Source of the DNA: F23-D06 sp963643165
GTDB taxonomy: Bacteria; Bacteroidota; Bacteroidia; Bacteroidales; WCHB1-69
Assembly: GCA_963643165.1 (NCBI GenBank)
Contig: CAVIJD010000031.1
Coordinates: 1-28,703, forward strand
Reading direction: 5' to 3'
DNA length: 28,703 nt
Position 1 is the stretch's first letter. Every line of letters begins with the position of its first letter. The notes beneath the pieces are model-generated. The model made no database searches and was not told the DNA's origin. It saw nothing but the letters and a program-made list of their open reading frames with translations. Shown here piece after piece: positions 1 to 7,633 of this stretch. Position numbers and translations under genes: made by a program.

Positions 1-55
1 CTTGTGACCTCTTGCCTGTCAAGCAAGCGCTCTAAACCAACTGAGCTAACAGATC
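1..55 (-). tRNA. tRNA-Val (GAC), 3' end outside window
   Basis: Read on the minus strand, the acceptor arm starts GATCTGT at 55, followed by the D-arm TAGCTCAG and an anticodon stem CTTGC/GCAAG closing the loop TTGACAG, so the anticodon is GAC (valine). The gene runs off the window edge in the variable/T-arm region, so its 3' half is not visible. It lies 22 bases downstream of tRNA-Ser on the same strand and is probably co-transcribed with it. Confidence 0.9.
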
Positions 56-77
56 AAATGTTAAAGAACTTCCTCTG

Positions 78-165
78 CGGAGAGACTGGGATTCGAACCC
101 AGGAGGCGCTTTTGGCACCTACACGCTCTCCAGGCGTGCGCCTTCGACCACTCGGCCATCTCTCC
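78..165 (-). tRNA. tRNA-Ser (GGA)
   Basis: The acceptor strands GGAGAGA (from 165) and TCTCTCC (to 79) pair perfectly and are followed by discriminator G at 78. The anticodon stem CACGC/GCGTG closes the loop CTGGAGA, giving anticodon GGA (serine). The long variable arm typical of class II tRNAs is present, and the T-loop GGTTCGAATCC is intact. No CCA is encoded (GCAG follows), so CCA must be added enzymatically, unlike the tRNA-Glu gene at 27401. Confidence 0.95.
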
Positions 166-188
166 TTCCTTTCCTTAGGAAACGGGTG

Positions 189-196
189 CAAAGATA
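189..196 (-). promoter_or_regulatory. -7 element of the tRNA-Ser/tRNA-Val unit
   Basis: Minus strand TATCTTTG matches the Bacteroidetes -7 consensus TAnnTTTG and sits 24 bases before the tRNA-Ser 5' end. It is followed by GCACCCGTT, close to the GCACCGTC after the tRNA-Glu -7 box at 27369. No TTG is seen at the ideal ~20-base upstream spacing; the nearest one is 25 bases away. Confidence 0.65.
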
Positions 197-215
197 CACT
201 TTTTCCGTTATCTTG

Positions 216-800
216 CTACCGCAAAAATGATATTGTTTCCTTTTTTTCTATTTCGCTGAAAACAGTCTGTAAATGAGACACTAACACAGCAGAAAGCCGG
301 TTGACGCGCTCTTTCCACACGTCAAGTGTCACGTCAAGGTTGTCAGTAACGACCTTGTACGACACATATTTTTTGCCGTAATGAGAGGCAATGGAGAACA
401 AGGCAGACGATTCCATGTCAAAGCAGTCAACGGTGTGCCGCAAGCTGTCGAGATAATCTCCCGAATATACGACGGGGGATACAAAACTGTCGGAAGAGTA
501 AAGTGTTGCCTTTCTCAACGTCGAATCGGCGGTCAGTCCGAGCGTGTCGGGAAGCATTCTGTCGGCATTGAAGGTAGAGCCGGCAGAGAGGATTTCCTGT
601 ATGGCCAACAGCGTGCCGGGGGCTATGTCGTAAGCTCCTACGGAGCCCATGTTGATGACCGTAAAATCCTCGTCGCGGTGTTTGTCCATAAAGGAGAGCA
701 CGCTACGGGTGGCGTTTTCGCGACCGATTCCGGTAAAGTTCACTTGGTCGTGTAGGATGCCGACTTCATCGGGAACGGCTGCAAAGAGAGCTATATTCAT
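216..800 (-). CDS. Nucleoside phosphorylase-superfamily nucleosidase (MTA/SAH nucleosidase-like)
   Basis: A 194-residue protein of the PNP/UDP phosphorylase superfamily. Landmarks line up with methylthioadenosine/S-adenosylhomocysteine nucleosidase: the N-terminal beta strand plus acidic pair (PDEVGIL, E12 where the family has its catalytic Glu), a Gly-rich stretch NMGSVGAYD (50-58), the ribose-contacting DMESSA (128-133) and TDNLD (152-156) at the catalytic-Asp position. It is shorter than the usual ~230 residues. The likely reaction is hydrolysis of the N-glycosidic bond of a 5'-modified nucleoside. Futalosine hydrolase (MqnB) of menaquinone synthesis belongs to the same superfamily, is common in Bacteroidetes and is a real alternative. 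Only 5 bases separate its ATG from the rnfC stop, so it is the last gene of the rnfB-rnfC unit and probably translationally coupled. The substrate cannot be decided from sequence alone. Confidence 0.8.
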   Translation of the reverse strand: MNIALFAAVPDEVGILHDQVNFTGIGRENATRSVLSFMDKHRDEDFTVINMGSVGAYDIAPGTLLAIQEILSAGSTFNADRMLPDTLGLTADSTLRKATLYSSDSFVSPVVYSGDYLDSLRHTVDCFDMESSALFSIASHYGKKYVSYKVVTDNLDVTLDVWKERVNRLSAVLVSHLQTVFSEIEKKETISFLR

Positions 801-805
801 TTCAG

Positions 806-2218
806 TTACGCTTTTCTTGAACGGATAATTGCGCCGGTTTTGGCTTTGCCGACCCTTATCATGTCAACGATGGGGCGGTTGGCAGGGCAAGAGAACGAGC
901 AGCTGCCACATTCGATGCAGTTCATGATGCCGAACTTCTCGCAGTCGTCGTAGCGTTTCAGATCCGAGTAGGCGTGCAGCAAAAACGGTTGGAGTCCCAT
1001 CGGGCAGGCGGCGACGCACTTTGCGCAGCGGATGCAGGGGCTGACAGGCTTTCGCACACTTTCTTTCGAGTTCATGAACAGCAGGCTTGACATGCCTTTC
1101 ACCACATAGCCGTCGAGGTTGGAGATGGCTTTGCCCATCATCGGGCCGCCGGAGATGATCTTGCCCGTGTCTTCCGGAATGCCGACGGCGTTGAGCACGT
1201 CACGGACGGGCGTGCCAAGACGCAGCCTGAAAATCTTGCACTGTTCTTTGGGTATCGACTTGCCGGAGACGGTGGTGTAGGCCTGCACGATCGGTTTGTT
1301 CTTCTGAACGGCCTGATAAAGCACATACATCGTGGTGATGTTGTTGACGATGCAGCCCACGGAGATGGGGAGTGCCCCGTTGGGGACGCTGCGTCCCGTG
1401 ATGGCCTTGATGAGCTGTTTCTCAGCGCCTTGCGGATATTTGATTTTCAAGGGCTGAATCTCGATGTTCGTGTATTGTCTGGCTATTTTCAGCAATGTGG
1501 CGATGGCTTCGGGCTTGTTGTCCTCGATGCCGATGATGGCCTTGGAAGCCCCGGATGCGATGAGGGCTATTTCGATGCCGATCATGCACTGCTCGGCCCG
1601 TTCCAGAATGACGCGGTTGTCGGTGGAGATGTAAGGCTCACATTCCGCGGCGTTCACAATCAGGTATTCGCATTTCTGCTCGGGCTTGAGCATGTATTTG
1701 ATGTGTGTGGGGAAACAGGCGCCGCCAAGTCCCACGATGCCGCGGTCTTTCATCTTGGCGATGATTTCCTCTTTGTTCAGTTTTATTTCGCGGATGATGT
1801 CCGGCGTGGTGTCGATGCTCTCGTCCCATTCGTCGCCTTCGCGGTCAATGACGACGGCCGGTTTTTTGTAGCCGCTGATGTCGGCAATCATGTCGATGCG
1901 GTTCACCGTGCCGGAGATGGGCGCGTGGATGTTGGCGCACATGAAGGTCTGCGCCTCCCCGATGAGTTGCCCTACCTTCACCTTGTCGCCTTTTTTGACA
2001 ATCGGCGTGGCGGGAGCCCCGAGGTGCTGTCCCATGAAAACCACGGCCTGGTCGGGGAGCGGGAAGGTTTCCACGTTGGCGGCGTGCGCGAACTTGTTGG
2101 ATTCCGGGTGGACACCGCCGATGCGGAAAGTCTTGCGTTTCAGTTTCTTGACTATTTTAAGCTCGTTGGCGATGTCTGCTTCGAGTTCTTTGATGTTTTC
2201 TGATGCTATACGGTTCAT
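806..2218 (-). CDS. rnfC: Electron transport complex subunit RnfC
   Basis: A 470-residue peripheral subunit of the Rnf complex, which couples ferredoxin:NAD+ electron transfer to ion pumping at the inner membrane. In order: an RnfC barrel-sandwich region (about 30-110), the flavin/NADH-binding Rossmann-like part with GLGGACFPTH (163-172) and NAAECEPYISTD (189-200), a SLBB-like region (about 310-390), and two [4Fe-4S] ferredoxin motifs with Cys395, 398, 401, 405 and Cys434, 437, 440, 444. All key residues look intact. It starts 21 bases after rnfB. In most Bacteroidetes rnfC is followed by rnfD-G-E-A; here a nucleosidase gene and then tRNAs follow. The long Ala/Lys-rich C-terminal extension of gammaproteobacterial RnfC is absent, as is usual in this phylum. 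Confidence 0.95.
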   Translation of the reverse strand: MNRIASENIKELEADIANELKIVKKLKRKTFRIGGVHPESNKFAHAANVETFPLPDQAVVFMGQHLGAPATPIVKKGDKVKVGQLIGEAQTFMCANIHAPISGTVNRIDMIADISGYKKPAVVIDREGDEWDESIDTTPDIIREIKLNKEEIIAKMKDRGIVGLGGACFPTHIKYMLKPEQKCEYLIVNAAECEPYISTDNRVILERAEQCMIGIEIALIASGASKAIIGIEDNKPEAIATLLKIARQYTNIEIQPLKIKYPQGAEKQLIKAITGRSVPNGALPISVGCIVNNITTMYVLYQAVQKNKPIVQAYTTVSGKSIPKEQCKIFRLRLGTPVRDVLNAVGIPEDTGKIISGGPMMGKAISNLDGYVVKGMSSLLFMNSKESVRKPVSPCIRCAKCVAACPMGLQPFLLHAYSDLKRYDDCEKFGIMNCIECGSCSFSCPANRPIVDMIRVGKAKTGAIIRSRKA

Positions 2219-2239
2219 GAATTGTCGGGTTTAGATGGG

Positions 2240-3088
2240 TTAGGCTTGGGCTGTTTCTTGAGCGGGTTCTTTGGGTGCCGGGAAGTTGACGGCATGGATG
2301 GCTCCGGTGGGACATTCGGCCACGCACTTGCGGCAAGCTTTGCATTTGGTATAGTCGATGTAAGCCAGGTTGTCGGTCACGGTGATGGCCTCGAAAGGAC
2401 AGACCTTGGCGCACTTTCCGCAACCTATGCAGGCCGCGGAGCAGTTCTTGCGGGCAACGGCGCCCTTCTCCTTGTTGTTGCAGGCCACAAACACGCGGCG
2501 GTTGTTGCGCCCTTTGTCGCGGATTTCGAGCACGCCGCGCGGGCAGGCTTTGGCGCAGGCCTTGCAGCCGATGCAGCGCTCTTCATCTACTTCCGGGAGG
2601 TGCGTTTCGGGGTTGATGTGGATGGCGTCGTACTGGCATGCGCCTACGCAGTCGCCACAGCCGAGGCAGCCGTACTGGCAACCGCCTTCTCCGGCGAACA
2701 CGGTGTTGGCAAAGGCACATGAGCCCGCGGAGTCGTAATGGGTCTTTGCGGGAGCGTTCTCGCAGGTGCCGTTGCAGCGCACGACGCACACTTGCGGGTT
2801 GCGGGCTTCTGCCTTCATCCCTAAAATTTCACCAATCTTGTCATAATTGCCGCCCGGACAATAGGCTATGTTCAAGTCCTTGGTCTTCACCATGGCTTCG
2901 GCCATGGCCCGGCAGCCGGCAAAGCCGCAGCCGCCACAGTTGGCGCCGGGAAGACAGGCCTGCACTTCGTCAATGCGCGGATCTTCCTCTACCTTGAAGA
3001 TTTTTGAAACAAAATGCAGAATGACTGCGGATATGAGCCCGATGAGCCCGATGATAATCGCTGCATAAAGAATGGTTGTTGTTGTCAC
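2240..3088 (-). CDS. rnfB: Electron transport complex subunit RnfB (polyferredoxin)
   Basis: A 282-residue subunit that passes electrons from ferredoxin into the Rnf complex. One N-terminal membrane helix (about 5-26) is followed by the RnfB-type [4Fe-4S] domain with Cys45, 51, 54, 59 and 77 (core CGGCGFAGC). Then come four CxxCxxCxxxC ferredoxin motifs starting at Cys141, 172, 220 and 249. Additional cysteines at 101, 105, 109 and 124 lie in the linker. The start codon read here is GTG at 3088; no in-frame ATG lies close upstream. A -7 box at 3127-3134 gives a short leader. It is the first gene of the unit with rnfC and the nucleosidase. Confidence 0.95.
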   Translation of the reverse strand: MTTTTILYAAIIIGLIGLISAVILHFVSKIFKVEEDPRIDEVQACLPGANCGGCGFAGCRAMAEAMVKTKDLNIAYCPGGNYDKIGEILGMKAEARNPQVCVVRCNGTCENAPAKTHYDSAGSCAFANTVFAGEGGCQYGCLGCGDCVGACQYDAIHINPETHLPEVDEERCIGCKACAKACPRGVLEIRDKGRNNRRVFVACNNKEKGAVARKNCSAACIGCGKCAKVCPFEAITVTDNLAYIDYTKCKACRKCVAECPTGAIHAVNFPAPKEPAQETAQA

Positions 3089-3126
3089 TTTCTTCAGTTT
3101 AGTTGTACTTGTTGAAAATTAAGCGG

Positions 3127-3134
3127 CAAAAATA
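3127..3134 (-). promoter_or_regulatory. -7 element of the rnfB operon
   Basis: Minus strand TATTTTTG matches TAnnTTTG. The following bases GCCGCTTAATTTTC closely match those after the adhesin-gene -7 box at 26541 (GCCGCTTGATTTTC). No -33 TTG is seen at standard spacing. Confidence 0.6.
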
Positions 3135-3198
3135 GAAAATTTATCAATAGGGTGGGCGCGGCCTCTCTCGCCTATTTTCGTTTTTGTTTTTGCCTCTT

Positions 3199-6100
3199 TC
3201 ATTCGTCCAGTATGCAGCGTATGGAATAGGCATTGCCGCCCTGTGCCGCCCCGTGCAGGAATTCGTCGCAATAGTAGGAAAGGATGTGCTGCCAAGGTGT
3301 TGCTCGTCCCTCTTCCGTTTCCGCGGCCGACCAGAAGTAGGCTTCGCCGAGCAGGTTCTCGTAGCGTCCGGTCGCGCCGTTGTAGAAGCCTGACGGCAAG
3401 GCGGTGAACCCTGTGCTGTTGTGGCCGCCGCTGCCGTTGATCCAATATTGGCCCGCCCGCAGCGCCGCGGCGCCATGGCCGTAGAGTCGCTCATACTGCG
3501 CCGGCTTCGGCAGATACCACCCCTCGGGACATGCTCCCTGTGTGTGCCCGGAGGGCAACACGCTGCCGCCGCGCGCGCTGTCCACGGCACTGCTCCAGTT
3601 GTAGAGCATCCCGAAGATGGTGACGGTTTCCGTTTCGCTGAACAGTCCCGACGGATAGACAGAAGTGTTCGGGATGGGCCTGCCGTCGCTGTAGCGTGTG
3701 GAGCGCAGGTTGCTTGTGGTCCAGCACAGCCCGTCAATGCGCGCCGCGGCGTAGATGTTGCCGTCGAAGTCAACGGCGTCAGGGCAGGGGTGCTCCACCA
3801 CGTGCAGTACGATGCTGTCGCGCAGTGTGCCGCACCCCGCGCCGTCAATGTCGATGTAGTATGTGCCGGAGCAACCGAGACTCTCCAGGGGCAGCGTGGC
3901 ATTCTGGGCATAGACCGAAAAGCCGTTCGGACCATGCCAATGGTAGGACACATCGCCGAGCGAAAGTCCGTACAGCTTGAATGTGTCGCTGAGCCCCAAG
4001 GTGATTTCGTTGAGTTCACGGTTCGTCCACCCTTTCCGCACTTTCTCCATGTTGCCGATGGTGAGGTCGGATATGAAATGGGCCTGGCAGAAGTCGGTCA
4101 TCTCCACGGAAACCCGTTGTGCGTACTGCAGGGGGACATTGTCGAAAATGCCTGTGCTGTTTGTGCCTAAGACGGTGCCTGTGCCGCCGGGCGCGTCGTA
4201 GAGCGTGTAGATGTAGGGACGCAGACCGTTTTTGCCTTTGGCGCGCACGAATCCCGTGAGGTCGTTCTCAGAACAGATGTGCCCGTAGAGGTAGTCGAGT
4301 TCGATGGTGTTGCCGCCCCATTCGATGACGGTGTCCGTCACAAAGCAGGGGTTGAAGGGGAGCGTCGAGGATTTGCCCTTGGGAAGGGCGTACATGCCGA
4401 TGCGGTAAAATCCCGGCACGCCGGCAGACAGCGTGTCGCCCAGCCGTGCCGCCGACGGGGTGTGGTAACATTGGTCGTCGGGGAATATCTGGAAAAAGGT
4501 CTCGACAGGTGCCCCGTTCACCCGCAGCGCCCCTTTCACGGGGATGATTTTCAGCTGTGTGCAGGCGGTGTCGAAACGGTATTCGGCAGGCTCTTCTATC
4601 TCGGGCAGCGGACTGATCCGCTCGACTACAAGCGTGTCGATGGTGTCGCAGGCATGGTATATTGCCCAAGTGTAGGTGCCGTATGCGAGGTTGGTGTCGG
4701 TGAGCAGGACACCCGGGTATAGGTAGTGATTGTCAACTTTGAAGTTGTGCCTGCTGATGCGGGCGTGGTTGTCGGCCTGTTCTTTGAACACTTTCAGCGT
4801 GTCTTGTTTGAAATAGGCGGTGAAGTTGTACTTGTTGCCGTCCGGACTGCCGATCAGCCTGATGGTGTCGCTCTCGTAGGTGTACCGCAAGCCGGTTCCG
4901 TCTAGCCGGTTGGCAGAGCCGAATCTCTGGAAAACGCCGATGCTGTGTGCGGCTTCGGGACATAAGGTGTCGCTCTCCTCCTCGCGTGCTTCCCACCTGT
5001 ATTTTCGGTAAGAAGCCGTATGTTGGTAGTCGCTTTGTTTCTCATATTTGAGGAGACGGGTCAATAACGGAAGGTCGCCGGCATCGGTGATTTCTATGAC
5101 GATGGTGTCGCCGTCGAGATTTTTGTCGCCAAGCAGGAAGTGCAACCAATTGTAATTTGTGCCCTGCAGGATGCCTGAGGAGATGACGCTGTCGGCACTG
5201 ATGTTGACGGCCATATATTGCAGCGGGAAGGATATGTAACTGTGATTGCTTTTATTCCAAAAGCTGCCTATGACGCTGTCAGTCTGACTGTAGGCCTGAG
5301 GCGAAGAGCATCCGACACTGTCCTCGACCAGACAATTATAAGTTGCATGATAACAGCCGATGTTGTCGGTTACGAGCGTGTAAGTGCTCTCCTCGGTAAG
5401 ATACCCGCAATGCCGGTATTCCAGTGGAGAATAATGGTAGTTTTCGTATCGTCTGTTCAAGTAGGCGAAATTGCTGGATTGTGGGTAGATGACAAACGGA
5501 TAGGAGAACAGCGTGTCTTCGCAGAGCGGCTTCACTTGCAGGATGATTTTCCTGAAATAGAGTCCCCCGTAGTCAGATATGCCGGTCACGGTGTCGTGGA
5601 AGAAAAGGGCGTCGGAACTGTAGTCCGGAAAAGACTGCCAAGGGGTGGTGTCTTGTGCCCCGCTGTAGGTCGGGTTGATGAAACGGTAGGAGAGGGGCAT
5701 CTCCTGCGGGGCGAGAATCCGGTAGTAGTCGTCGGTGTGCCCGACGTTCTCGTTTTTCAACGCGGACCGCTTGAAAGTGACGATGTTGCGGCTTTCGGGG
5801 ATGCCGGAGCTGTTGCGGAGCAGGAAAGTCTCGTCGTAAATGCCGTATTTCACTTTGGGGACGGTGAAGAAAAGGGCGGGCATATAGTAGTTGCAACCGT
5901 CATGGCAGAGCACCTTGTATGCGCCTGGGGGCAGGCTGTCGATGGTGTAATAGTCGTGGAAGTTGTGCTTGAGCGGGTCGTCGCCCTGATGCTGACGCGA
6001 GTCGAATGTCATGGTTTTCAGGAATGTGGAGTCCGTTCCGGAGACGGACCAGATGTCCAGGGTGTAGGGGAAGTTCCCGCCTTCGAGTTTGACTTGCGCT

Positions 6101-6558
6101 TTTCCGGTCGGGTGGCAGGGCAGGGAGGGCACGATGCCGTAGGGCATCGTTGCGGAGAAGATGTTGTAGAGCATTCCGTTGGTCGGGACAACATAGTCGC
6201 TTGTCACGGCGACATCCTGTAGTGTGTCTGAAAGGACGGTGTAAGCCTCTTCGCCCGGAAGTCCGGTGGGGCAGAGGGCGTTTACAATAATAATATAGTA
6301 GCCCGGCCTCAGGTGCGAGACGCAAGCGAGGCTGGTCTCCATTACAGAGTCGATGCCGGTGCGGGGGATGTAGCTGTAGCGGATCTGTTCGAGACGGAGG
6401 CCCGAGGTGTCTTGCAAAGTGCAGCATATCGCCCCGTCTGCCTGGCAGTGCGCCGGGGTGGTTGTGACTTGGAGTCTGATTTTGGGCGATTCGGGCTGTG
6501 CCGACAAGGTGAAAGTCAAGACGCACAGCAAAAAGAGCAGTAGGATTTCTTTTTTCAT
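3199..6558 (-). CDS. Large secreted protein with C-terminal FISUMP domain
   Basis: A 1119-residue exported protein. Residues 1-21 form a signal peptide (MKKEILLLFLLCVLTFTLSA, then Q). The long middle is rich in beta-strand, Tyr and Thr, and has SprB-like patches: CQADGAICCTL (38-48) and KLEGGNFPYTLDIW (157-170), with looser copies later. Residues 929-1119 form a FISUMP (Fibrobacter succinogenes major paralogous) domain, a C-type-lectin-like fold: VDFDGNIYAAARIDGLCW, MLYNW, CPEGWYLP, YFWSA and SIRCI are all recognisable. No T9SS or Por-type sorting domain follows; the protein ends with the FISUMP domain. Function is probably surface or matrix-associated, with no substrate inferable. It is a single-gene unit with its own promoter (6630-6645) and a leader hairpin. 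Confidence 0.8.
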   Translation of the reverse strand: MKKEILLLFLLCVLTFTLSAQPESPKIRLQVTTTPAHCQADGAICCTLQDTSGLRLEQIRYSYIPRTGIDSVMETSLACVSHLRPGYYIIIVNALCPTGLPGEEAYTVLSDTLQDVAVTSDYVVPTNGMLYNIFSATMPYGIVPSLPCHPTGKAQVKLEGGNFPYTLDIWSVSGTDSTFLKTMTFDSRQHQGDDPLKHNFHDYYTIDSLPPGAYKVLCHDGCNYYMPALFFTVPKVKYGIYDETFLLRNSSGIPESRNIVTFKRSALKNENVGHTDDYYRILAPQEMPLSYRFINPTYSGAQDTTPWQSFPDYSSDALFFHDTVTGISDYGGLYFRKIILQVKPLCEDTLFSYPFVIYPQSSNFAYLNRRYENYHYSPLEYRHCGYLTEESTYTLVTDNIGCYHATYNCLVEDSVGCSSPQAYSQTDSVIGSFWNKSNHSYISFPLQYMAVNISADSVISSGILQGTNYNWLHFLLGDKNLDGDTIVIEITDAGDLPLLTRLLKYEKQSDYQHTASYRKYRWEAREEESDTLCPEAAHSIGVFQRFGSANRLDGTGLRYTYESDTIRLIGSPDGNKYNFTAYFKQDTLKVFKEQADNHARISRHNFKVDNHYLYPGVLLTDTNLAYGTYTWAIYHACDTIDTLVVERISPLPEIEEPAEYRFDTACTQLKIIPVKGALRVNGAPVETFFQIFPDDQCYHTPSAARLGDTLSAGVPGFYRIGMYALPKGKSSTLPFNPCFVTDTVIEWGGNTIELDYLYGHICSENDLTGFVRAKGKNGLRPYIYTLYDAPGGTGTVLGTNSTGIFDNVPLQYAQRVSVEMTDFCQAHFISDLTIGNMEKVRKGWTNRELNEITLGLSDTFKLYGLSLGDVSYHWHGPNGFSVYAQNATLPLESLGCSGTYYIDIDGAGCGTLRDSIVLHVVEHPCPDAVDFDGNIYAAARIDGLCWTTSNLRSTRYSDGRPIPNTSVYPSGLFSETETVTIFGMLYNWSSAVDSARGGSVLPSGHTQGACPEGWYLPKPAQYERLYGHGAAALRAGQYWINGSGGHNSTGFTALPSGFYNGATGRYENLLGEAYFWSAAETEEGRATPWQHILSYYCDEFLHGAAQGGNAYSIRCILDE

Positions 6559-6590
6559 GTTCCGTGGTTCGTTAAGTGTTGTTTTGTTCC

Positions 6591-6609
6591 AAGGCGGACG
6601 AGCCGCCTT
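6591..6609 (-). promoter_or_regulatory. 5'-UTR hairpin of the FISUMP gene
   Basis: A perfect 7-bp inverted repeat AAGGCGG/CCGCCTT with a 5-base loop lies between the -7 boxes (6630-6645) and the ATG at 6558. It would form early in the leader RNA. No U-tract follows, so it is not a terminator; an mRNA-stabilising or translational role is inference only. Confidence 0.45.
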
Positions 6610-6629
6610 CGTCGGTTGTAAAAGCGGTG

Positions 6630-6645
6630 CAAAAATACAAAAATA
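6630..6645 (-). promoter_or_regulatory. Tandem -7 elements of the FISUMP gene
   Basis: Two abutting copies of TATTTTTG on the minus strand (6638-6645 and 6630-6637) both match TAnnTTTG and are offset by 8 bases. The downstream copy is followed by GCACCG, as at several other promoters in this window. The leader would be about 65 bases long. Confidence 0.6.
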
Positions 6646-6727
6646 ATTAAATCACACGGAAGATAATTAAAAAATAATAAAAAAATAAGTCGGTCCGATG
6701 AAATGAGACTGCCGGAGGTTCAGGCGT

Positions 6728-7627
6728 TCAGGCTTTGGCGCGGCTGGTCGTGACCAGATAGACGCCGCAGATGATGAGCAACAGCGCCACGGGCTTGTTC
6801 CAGGTGAAGATGTCCTGCCCGAAGAAGATGGCGACGACGGCGGTGACGACGGGCTGCAGGTTGCTGTACATGCTCACGGTGGTGGGACGCAGATAGCGCA
6901 GCGACACGGGCAGCAAAAAATAGCTGACGCAGGTGGCGAAGATGAGCACGGCAAAGAGGTTGAGGAATGCCGACACGGGCGCGCCGCCGTCAAACAGGGC
7001 GCAGCCGTGTGCCGACAGCGACACGAGCGCGGACGGCAGGCAGATGAGGGAGCCGAACAGGAACATCCACTTCATTAGGGTGATGGGACTGTATTTTTTG
7101 GATATGCTGCGCGTGATGAGCAGATAGATAGCATAGAATAAGATGTTGACGAAACAGAGCAGCAACCCGGCGGGCGAGGCGTTGGCGTCTTTGTTCCACG
7201 AGAATACCACCATGACCAACGCGCCGGCAATGCCGACGGCCACGCCCGACGACTTGCGGGTGGATATGGGCTCTTTCAGGAAGAGGGCGGCCAGCAGCAT
7301 GACCCATAACGGACTGGTGGCGGAAATCAGCGACACATAGCACGGCGAGGTGTATTTGAACGCTTCGGCAAAGGCTATGAGCGTGCCCGAGAGCGACACC
7401 GCGCCCGCCAACAGCAGCAGCATCTCTTTCTTGTCGGGCTTCTCGTGACGTGCCAGCGGCGACAAAAGCCAAAAAACCGCTGTGCCAAACAACATGCGCA
7501 CAGCGGTAAAGACTTCCGGAGAGATGTACTCCGGTATGATGGCTTCAGAACAGTTCGGGTTGATGCCGAAGATGATGTAAACCGTCAACACGGCAAGGTG
7601 CCCGATCCATTTTTTGTTGTCGAACAA
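6728..7627 (-). CDS. EamA/DMT-superfamily transporter
   Basis: A 299-residue inner-membrane protein with about ten hydrophobic helices in two EamA repeats (about 8-145 and 155-295), typical of drug/metabolite exporters. The opening VYIIFGINPN and the motif RMLFGTAVFW are characteristic of DMT carriers. The most upstream possible start is a TTG at 7627, only 6 bases and in the same frame after the TAG stop of the upstream desulfurase-like gene; the first in-frame ATG would remove the first helix. It is the last gene of the tdh/desulfurase/transporter run. Substrate unknown; amino acids or metabolites are usual for the family. Confidence 0.85.
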   Translation of the reverse strand: MFDNKKWIGHLAVLTVYIIFGINPNCSEAIIPEYISPEVFTAVRMLFGTAVFWLLSPLARHEKPDKKEMLLLLAGAVSLSGTLIAFAEAFKYTSPCYVSLISATSPLWVMLLAALFLKEPISTRKSSGVAVGIAGALVMVVFSWNKDANASPAGLLLCFVNILFYAIYLLITRSISKKYSPITLMKWMFLFGSLICLPSALVSLSAHGCALFDGGAPVSAFLNLFAVLIFATCVSYFLLPVSLRYLRPTTVSMYSNLQPVVTAVVAIFFGQDIFTWNKPVALLLIICGVYLVTTSRAKA

Positions 7628-7633
7628 AGGTCG

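Noticed and set aside
4..276. 90-codon plus-strand frame
   Set aside because: It runs through two tRNA genes on the opposite strand and has no promoter.
1430..2203. 257-codon frame antisense to rnfC
   Set aside because: It mirrors a well-conserved gene; composition (runs of G, D, V, F) is typical of an antisense shadow of GC-rich codons.
3135..3198. Possible terminator after the FISUMP gene
   Set aside because: Only a 6-bp AATAGG/CCTATT stem with a large loop and no good T-run; it also overlaps the rnfB promoter region.
5218..6222. 334-codon frame antisense to the FISUMP gene
   Set aside because: Shadow of a long secreted-protein gene with Val/Gly-rich composition and no -7 box.
6646..6727. 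Possible terminator after the EamA gene
   Set aside because: A T-rich tract is present on the minus strand, but only 4-bp stems (TCGG/CCGA) precede it, too weak to call.
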